From contig JAHHHK010000040.1 in the NCBI GenBank assembly GCA_019359395.1, positions 1-64,000 of the forward strand: DNA of 64,000 bases, written 5' to 3'. The translations under genes were made by a program, and so were the position numbers. The notes under the pieces are model-generated. The model saw nothing but the letters and a program-made list of their open reading frames with translations. It was not told the origin of the DNA and made no database searches. This DNA is from Komarekiella atlantica HA4396-MV6 (GTDB lineage: Bacteria > Cyanobacteriota > Cyanobacteriia > Cyanobacteriales > Nostocaceae). How positions within the stretch are numbered: position 1 is the first letter of the stretch; each line of letters starts with the position of its first letter. Of this stretch, positions 58,100 to 64,000 are shown piece by piece.

Positions 58100-60052
58100 T
58101 CAATACACCGGAGTTTGACTAATCACATTTACATTCGGATCGAGATTGTCGCCAGTGCTGTAGATATAATTAAATGCACCTCGATCATCAAGAAGATGCG
58201 ATCGCAAAAATAATCCACTCCAGCGTCCGATCGTCTCAGTTGCCGCGATCTGGCCTAAGGTGGGTCTGTTTGGCTCCCGCTCAGGGTTGTCAACGTTTGT
58301 GATGCCATAGTGGTTCGCACCTTCTACGGTAACTGAGACTTTGGGCGGGTTGAGAATTTGATCGTAAGTTGTTTGACTATTGCTCGATGGAATCACGCCA
58401 TCCAAACTGCCCTGAATCAGCCCGACTGCAATTCCTTCGTTATCGAGCGGCAAAAATTCTCCAGTTAGCTGATCGCGAAAGCTAGTGCCGTAGAAAATAC
58501 CTGCCTGCAACTGGGGCGGCAATGTGTAGTCTTGGGAGCAAATTCCGGGTATGCAAATCTCGTCCTGTGTTGCGCCTAATCCCACGGCTCCGCCAAACGA
58601 GTGCCCCAGGAGTCCTAGTGTTTCGGTATCGGCAATTTCAAAAATCGGTGAAGTCGGATCGGCATCTTCCACTTTCATCTGTTCCAGCACCTCATTCACT
58701 TGCCCTTGCTCAGAAAGTAGACCCGTCACCGTTTCACCATTGGGTGCAGTTAGCGTCCGCTGATTGTTGGGAACCACGACCACAAATCCATAGCTGGCGA
58801 CTTTTTCTGCATAGTTAGAATAGTCTGCTTTATCGACCAAAGCACCTTGCAGCATCAGCGCGATCGGTAGTTGATCCGGTGTTGAATTTGGCAGCACTGG
58901 ATAATACACATCGGCTGGATCGCCATCTGCGGCAATTGTGGTTGTGTAGTGCTTCACCTTGTTATAAATCGGGTCGGGATCGAAGCATGTCTTTTGCTCT
59001 AAATTCAACCGCAGTACCTCTCCCTGTCCTGCAACAAAGCCTTTATTGGAAATGTAAATGTCACCGTCAGCACCAATTTCTAGACCTGTCGGATTCGTTA
59101 GTTCATCGTCTGCGATCGTCGTGCGAGTTTTACCATCGGGAGACACGTAAATCAGCGCACCTGCATCACTGCCATTCAAAATGCCATCCGCATCATATTC
59201 CAGAACATATAAACCGCCAGCGTCATCAAAGGCTAGATCGGTGATATTCGTAAATCCTCCTGCATAGACTTCCGGTTGACCTTCTTCATTGATGCGATAC
59301 ACTTGTGCTGTCTCTGCTTGAAACGGAAACCCAGTTAATTCGCCGACATAGAGAGCGTCATCCGGGCCAACGGCGACTGAGGTGGGTACAGACTGCCGCA
59401 CCACTGCCTCACCCGTGAGCGGATCGGTTGTGGTACGAGTTGGAAAGACTGTTTCTAGAGTCACTTCGCCGCCAAAGGCTTGCTGAGAGAGCAAATCATT
59501 AGCACCTGCATCAATGATGTATGCGGTATTGTCTTTAATCAGCAAGTCATAGAGGTTGGTAATGACATCTTGCCCATCGGGGTTGTTGTTTTGTTCGTAA
59601 GCGCCAAAATCCCGCAGCCTTGTCCAGCCAGCACCGCCGTCAAAGTTATTGATCGCAATTAACTGGCTAAAATCAGGAACTTGTAGCACGTCATCTCGAT
59701 TAGCTGGATTGCTGGCAAGACCCACGATCGCATAGGCGTTTCCATAGGCATCAAACTCAATATCACTGACACCTGATGCATCCGATCCATCGGGTAATGC
59801 CAGCGACGGTAGTCCGGTTACAACTTGTTCTGCAACACCGTTTTGAATTCGAGTAATCGCACCCGTTGCACCATAGAACAAAAACGCGCCCGGTTGACTG
59901 GGAGACGGAATACTAGCACCTGTTCCCCCTCGTCCGGCTTCGGCAACATACAGCGCCCCATCTGGGCCAAAGCTCAGCTTGCGCGGACTATCCAGACCTG
60001 ATGCTAGCACTTCAATTTCTGATATCTGTGGCATTTTTACTGTTTCAGACAT
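58100..60052 (-). CDS. ScyD/ScyE-like beta-propeller fused to C-terminal alpha/beta hydrolase (chlorophyllase/PAF-AH-like)
   Basis: N-terminal 'VLASGLDSPRKLSFGPDGALYVAEAGRGGTGASIPSPSQPGAFLFYGATGAITRIQNG'; C-terminal 'LGLLGHSFGGAVGLGATQDEICIPG' nucleophile elbow. ORF extends to 60163, start at MSETVKMPQ preferred. Confidence 0.85.
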   Translation of the reverse strand: MSETVKMPQISEIEVLASGLDSPRKLSFGPDGALYVAEAGRGGTGASIPSPSQPGAFLFYGATGAITRIQNGVAEQVVTGLPSLALPDGSDASGVSDIEFDAYGNAYAIVGLASNPANRDDVLQVPDFSQLIAINNFDGGAGWTRLRDFGAYEQNNNPDGQDVITNLYDLLIKDNTAYIIDAGANDLLSQQAFGGEVTLETVFPTRTTTDPLTGEAVVRQSVPTSVAVGPDDALYVGELTGFPFQAETAQVYRINEEGQPEVYAGGFTNITDLAFDDAGGLYVLEYDADGILNGSDAGALIYVSPDGKTRTTIADDELTNPTGLEIGADGDIYISNKGFVAGQGEVLRLNLEQKTCFDPDPIYNKVKHYTTTIAADGDPADVYYPVLPNSTPDQLPIALMLQGALVDKADYSNYAEKVASYGFVVVVPNNQRTLTAPNGETVTGLLSEQGQVNEVLEQMKVEDADPTSPIFEIADTETLGLLGHSFGGAVGLGATQDEICIPGICSQDYTLPPQLQAGIFYGTSFRDQLTGEFLPLDNEGIAVGLIQGSLDGVIPSSNSQTTYDQILNPPKVSVTVEGANHYGITNVDNPEREPNRPTLGQIAATETIGRWSGLFLRSHLLDDRGAFNYIYSTGDNLDPNVNVISQTPVY

Positions 60053-60107
60053 AATTTTCTTCCTTATTTTAAGTCGCGATCGTCCATGTTCATGCGAGCC
60101 TGGACAC

Positions 60108-60467
60108 CTAAACAGGTTCCATATACAAGCGTGCCCACTCGATTTGATCGGCTGATATGCCAAGACTGCTCACTCCACGCATCCCAAACGGTGTGCCATC
60201 GCGACGAGTGCTTAACCAATGCCACTCAGCCCAAGCTGTGTCACCCTCAACTGCCGAACGAAGCAACTCTGAGTGAAAGTCTGGGATGTCGTGGAACATG
60301 GCAGACCAATTCTTACGGACATGCTCAACTCCGTGTACAGCCTTCTCAAGATGGGCTGGCTGACCACCCTGAAAGTTAGGTGTAAAACAGGCTAAAAACG
60401 CTTCCAGGTCATGTGCGTTCTGTGCTTTTTGCAGTCGCTCTATGACAATGCTCTGACGGGTTTTCAT
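60108..60467 (-). CDS. NTF2/SnoaL-like protein, copy 1
   Basis: 'RLQKAQNAHDLEAFLACFTPNFQGGQPAHLEKAVHGVEHVRKNWSAMFHDIPDFHSELLRSAVEGDTAWAEWHW'. Confidence 0.85.
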   Translation of the reverse strand: MKTRQSIVIERLQKAQNAHDLEAFLACFTPNFQGGQPAHLEKAVHGVEHVRKNWSAMFHDIPDFHSELLRSAVEGDTAWAEWHWLSTRRDGTPFGMRGVSSLGISADQIEWARLYMEPV

Positions 60468-60559
60468 GATTTTTCCTGTGAGTGCTACATATAGCGGTAA
60501 AAAAATGAACTTGTTTCGATGTCAGGTTGTGTTTTGAATGAGGTGTGGACAAATGCTCC

Positions 60560-61933
60560 CTATGGTGTGAGATGTCCAACTGTTGAACGAAATATATCGT
60601 CAGGATCGTATCTCCGTTTGAGGTCGAGCAAGCGTTCATAATTCGACCCGAAGGCAAGCGGAACCCGCTCCTGCTCTTGCTCATCCAGGAGACTGATATA
60701 TCCCCCTTTGAAAGCGAATGGTGCAAGTGCCTGCGAGATGTTCTGTGCCCATTGAATGTGCCGCCGATCTTCGTCTTTTGACTGAGGTTCCCAGGCTGCA
60801 ATTAACTCAACCATTAGATGATCCTGACGCAGTGCAAAAGCCGTCTCAGACACACCCACACGACTCGCGGCTCCATGAAAGTTATGAATGTTGATCATCG
60901 AAAACGGGGAAGGTAGTGGCAACCCCTGTTCGATTAGCGCCTCGATTGTCTCAGTTTGGAAACCCTTGAGTGACTGGGTTTGCAGGTAGTAATGGCGACC
61001 TTTCGGAGTAAACGCATCTGCACCATGAATCAGTGCGTGATACGTGACAGGTTGCACCTGATCGACCAGTACAGTACCAAAGGTTCGCAGGGGGGCGATC
61101 GCCTCCTCACCTGCTTCTAGAGAACCACAATAAGTAGGTGAAAGCAACAAAACCGTCTGACCGTCTGGCGTTTGGATGAATCCAGATTGAATCGTCAATT
61201 CATCGGGTGCGGTGGCGATAAACTCGTTGAAACGGTGTAACACTGCTCTCGCCTGCTCCAGAGGATACAGCAGCATCCCTGATAACACCGTCGTCTGTGG
61301 ATGCAGGCGAAACTCCAGGGAAACCACAACGCCAAAGTTGCCACCGCCGCCGCGCAGCCCCCACAGCAAGTCTGGGTGTTCTTCAGCGTTGGCTCTCACA
61401 AGTTGTCCATCGGCAGTGACGACTTGGGCTGACAGCAGGTTATCGGCGACCAGTCCATAAGCACCGATGAGTGAACCATAGCCTCCCCCCAGGGTAAGTC
61501 CTGTCATGCCAACGCTGGAGATAGTCCCTGTGGCTGTTGCTAACCCATATTGCTGTGCTGCTTCGATCAGGTCGCCAGCTGTTGCTCCACCTTGAATTTT
61601 GGCTGTGCGTGTGTCCGGATTAATGGTGACGGCTCTCATCTGCGACAAATCGATCGCAACGCCATTCTCAAACAGCGATCGTCCAAAAATCTCATGTCCT
61701 GCACCACGAACTGAGAGTGGCAATCCCTGCGATCGTGTCCAGCGAATGGTATGAATGACATCTTCCACAGTCAAGCAACGAGCGATCGCGGCGGGTCGAG
61801 TCTTCACTCTGCCGTTCCAGAGTTGGCGCACCTGTTCATAGGCAGCGTCATCCGGGAGAAGAAGCTGATCTCCTCTGAGTACTGCTGCAAGTTCGTTGAA
61901 CAAAGTCCTGTTCTGACTAGGCGTAATTGTCAT
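60560..61933 (-). CDS. FAD-binding (BBE-like) oxidoreductase
   Basis: 'GLPLSVRGAGHEIFGRSLFENGVAIDLSQMRAVTINPDTRTAKIQGGATAGDL', 'LTLGGGYGSLIGAYGLVADNLLSAQVVTADG', 'NYERLLDLKRRYDPDDIFR'. Confidence 0.93.
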   Translation of the reverse strand: MTITPSQNRTLFNELAAVLRGDQLLLPDDAAYEQVRQLWNGRVKTRPAAIARCLTVEDVIHTIRWTRSQGLPLSVRGAGHEIFGRSLFENGVAIDLSQMRAVTINPDTRTAKIQGGATAGDLIEAAQQYGLATATGTISSVGMTGLTLGGGYGSLIGAYGLVADNLLSAQVVTADGQLVRANAEEHPDLLWGLRGGGGNFGVVVSLEFRLHPQTTVLSGMLLYPLEQARAVLHRFNEFIATAPDELTIQSGFIQTPDGQTVLLLSPTYCGSLEAGEEAIAPLRTFGTVLVDQVQPVTYHALIHGADAFTPKGRHYYLQTQSLKGFQTETIEALIEQGLPLPSPFSMINIHNFHGAASRVGVSETAFALRQDHLMVELIAAWEPQSKDEDRRHIQWAQNISQALAPFAFKGGYISLLDEQEQERVPLAFGSNYERLLDLKRRYDPDDIFRSTVGHLTP

Positions 61934-61990
61934 AGTTTCTCCTTATCCCTAGTGGTTTGTATCATTAATTCTGAGTGGTTAGCAGTGGTC

Positions 61991-62023
61991 AGATCCCCGA
62001 CTTATTGAAGAAGTTGGGGATCT
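61991..62023. repeat. Palindrome 'agatccccgacttattgaagaagttggggatct'
   Basis: Same family at 49512 and 46045. Confidence 0.85.
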
Positions 62024-62117
62024 AGCAACCCATCAAAATTAATGCGATAGACCAATAGTTTCAAATACTTAAATACGGCTTGGATCTGCTCTAAAACATA
62101 TTTGTGACAGAATCTGG

Positions 62118-62477
62118 TTACACAGGTTCCATATACAAGCGTGCCCGTTCAATCTGATCCGCTTGTATATCAAAAATGGTCACTCCGCGCATACCAAACT
62201 GCTTACCATCACGATGGGTGCCGAACCAATGCCACTCAGCCCAAGCTGTATCACCCTCAACTGCTGAACGAAGCAACTCTGAGTGAAAGTCTGGGACATC
62301 GTGGAACATGGCAGACCAATTCTTACGGACATGCTCAACTCCGTGTACAGCTTTCTCAGGATGGGCAGGCTGATCACCCTGAAAGTTAGGTGTAAAACAG
62401 GCTAAAAACGCTTCCAGGTCATGGGCGTTTTGTGCTTGTTGCAATCGCTCTATGATAATTCTCTGGCTAGATTTCAT
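62118..62477 (-). CDS. NTF2/SnoaL-like protein, copy 2 (ORF extends to 62513)
   Basis: Near-identical to 60108..60467 over the N-terminal two thirds. Confidence 0.85.
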   Translation of the reverse strand: MKSSQRIIIERLQQAQNAHDLEAFLACFTPNFQGDQPAHPEKAVHGVEHVRKNWSAMFHDVPDFHSELLRSAVEGDTAWAEWHWFGTHRDGKQFGMRGVTIFDIQADQIERARLYMEPV

Positions 62478-62531
62478 GATTTCTCGTTTGTTACCAATGC
62501 GATCGCTATCCATGTTAGAGCGATTGGTGGA

Positions 62532-62930
62532 TTACTTCAGTGCTGCTGTTGCCTCAATCTCAACCAATGTTTCTTTTGAGGCAAGTGAGGCAACGCCAAT
62601 GCCAGTAACAGCGGGGCGCGATTCTGCCAGAAATTGCGCGAGAATTGGTGCGATCGCCTCCATATGTTCTCCAAGTTCACCCCGGACATAGATGCGAAGG
62701 TGAAGCAAATTCTCTACAGAACTTCCCGCTGCATCCAAGACGATGGTTAGGTTAGTCAGCGCATTAGAGAGTTGACCCTCGACGGTATGGGAAGATACTT
62801 GATGGTTTGTATCCCAGTCAACTTGACCAGAAATGTAAACGATACCGCATCGGGTATCGATAACAGCATGGGACAGTCCGTGCGGTCTGCCATCATAACG
62901 TTGTGGCGGATTGATCAGTTGCTTTCTCAT
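62532..62930 (-). CDS. RidA/YjgF family protein (ORF extends to 62990)
   Basis: 'AVIDTRCGIVYISGQVDWDTNHQVSSHTVEGQLSNALTNLTIVLDAAGSSVENLLHLRIYV'. Confidence 0.9.
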   Translation of the reverse strand: MRKQLINPPQRYDGRPHGLSHAVIDTRCGIVYISGQVDWDTNHQVSSHTVEGQLSNALTNLTIVLDAAGSSVENLLHLRIYVRGELGEHMEAIAPILAQFLAESRPAVTGIGVASLASKETLVEIEATAALK

Positions 62931-62967
62931 GGTATCTATTGTGTAGGAAAGAGCGTTGTAATCGAAT

Positions 62968-63441
62968 TCACGCGATGAATTCGATGCCATACTTGGGGGC
63001 TGCTGCCAAAACTCGCTCGATCGCTTCCGGGGTGGCTGGGCGTGATGAAGCCTCTGGGTCGTCTACTGGAACACCGACTTCGGCAAAGTATTTCTCAATT
63101 CCCGCAGGCATATACCAAACCAACATCTTGGCGCGTTGGTTCGTGATGTTCTTAAAGGTATGCAGGTGTCCCTTCGGCGAATATAAGAAGGTTCCAGGAG
63201 TAGCAATCACAGTTTGATCGCCGAGTTGAAACTCCAGTTCGCCCTCTTGGATATAGAACGCTTCATCTTCTCGATGGTGAATGTGTGGCGGCGGCCCGAT
63301 TTCAGGATCAACTTGCAACTCGAAGAGCGTGTATTGCCCATTGGTATCTTCGCCCACTGCCTTGAAGGTAAGAATATCTCCTACAACTGAGAGGGAATGT
63401 CCTTGACCTGGCTTGAGCAATAGTTCACGAGAGGTAGTCAT
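62968..63441 (-). CDS. Cupin domain protein
   Basis: 'PPHIHHREDEAFYIQEGELEFQLGDQTVIATPGTFLYSPKGHLHTFKN'. Confidence 0.92.
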   Translation of the reverse strand: MTTSRELLLKPGQGHSLSVVGDILTFKAVGEDTNGQYTLFELQVDPEIGPPPHIHHREDEAFYIQEGELEFQLGDQTVIATPGTFLYSPKGHLHTFKNITNQRAKMLVWYMPAGIEKYFAEVGVPVDDPEASSRPATPEAIERVLAAAPKYGIEFIA

Positions 63442-63589
63442 TGTATTTCTCCTAATAGTTCAACAGTTAGTCAGGATTGAGTCTTTGCTGATTGCTGTTC
63501 GATGTATCTAAAGTGTAGTGAGTTGAAGTACCTGATTTCTTTCAGATTCTTACGATGATTTGTCAGATGCCTGTGATGAAGTTTCGCAG

Positions 63590-64000
63590 CTAGTCGCGCC
63601 CTGCGACAATAATCTTTTCTGCTAGACCGACTGGATTAGAAAACATCACCTCATGACCACCCGGCATTTGCACGAGCCGAAATAGTCCCAAGCGACTAGA
63701 CATCCTGGGATGCCAACCCCATTCCCCTTGAGGTAAGGCATTGTCTTCTGTACAGTAGAGGTAACTTCTAGGGATGGGCAGCGAGTAAAACTGCTTCAGG
63801 TCTAATTTGTCAATAAACGGTTGATACGGTTCAGGTGACAATTGTGCATAACTCGATTTCGCTAGGTCGAGGTCAGCATCGTTGAGGAATGTTTCTCGCC
63901 AAATATCCAACGGCAGCATCATCGTATTATCGCCCGATGCTTCAACTAGATTGTCGATGAGCTCTTGAGTGGGAAATGAAAGGTTATCTCTGAGGTTCTC
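63590..64000 (-). CDS. Alpha/beta hydrolase, partial (5' end beyond window)
   Basis: Open frame continues to the window edge; 'RSYLYCTEDNALPQG...LFRLVQMPGGHEVMFSNPVGLAEKI', typical C terminus of EstC/salicylate-esterase-like hydrolases. Confidence 0.75.
   Translation of the reverse strand, partial: ENLRDNLSFPTQELIDNLVEASGDNTMMLPLDIWRETFLNDADLDLAKSSYAQLSPEPYQPFIDKLDLKQFYSLPIPRSYLYCTEDNALPQGEWGWHPRMSSRLGLFRLVQMPGGHEVMFSNPVGLAEKIIVAGRD

Noticed and set aside
58522-59244. Plus-strand ORFs opposite the propeller-hydrolase gene
   Set aside because: Shadow ORFs of a well-supported minus-strand CDS
58100-60052. Part of a scytonemin biosynthetic cluster
   Set aside because: Only the ScyD/E-like propeller fold is present; no ScyA/B/C-like genes in the window
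60409-60801. 130-aa minus-strand ORF between the NTF2 gene and the oxidase
   Set aside because: Overlaps the FAD oxidase 3' end in another frame; His/Ser/Thr-rich shadow translation
1-64000. tRNA and rRNA genes
   Set aside because: No T-loop/cloverleaf pattern or rRNA signature recognised by eye; tRNAscan-SE and Infernal would be decisive

Overview
Chromosomal window from a heterocystous, Nostoc-like cyanobacterium. The taxon is inferred from abundant GCGATCGC (HIP1) octamers, heptanucleotide STRRs and protein content (PsbQ, CpcT, HemJ, RexT). Main content, left to right: an SPFH protein with a small RHH-like protein; a trehalose operon treZ-treY-treH; a complete ebo gene set with eboD divergent from eboABCEF; catalase, PsbQ, a DAO-type flavoprotein and HemJ; an amino-acid ABC transporter; an accessory stretch (vMAP/NB-ARC/TPR STAND protein, VapBC, Uma2); a ferritin-like protein and UppS; a decaying TA/DUF3800 zone; SecA; a diheme cytochrome; Tmk; MFS, GNAT and GST genes; ene-reductase plus trxA with a RexT-type ArsR regulator; CpcT; and a one-strand cluster at the right edge (a ScyD/E-like propeller fused to an alpha/beta hydrolase, two NTF2-like paralogues, a BBE-like FAD oxidase, RidA, a cupin and another hydrolase). 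Intergenic space is full of palindromic repeats, including a ~140-bp near-identical inverted pair bracketing eboD-A-B-C. The right-edge cluster (58.1-64 kb) is the best candidate for something undescribed. No tRNA, rRNA or CRISPR array was recognised by eye. All family calls come from reading the translations; no database search was run.
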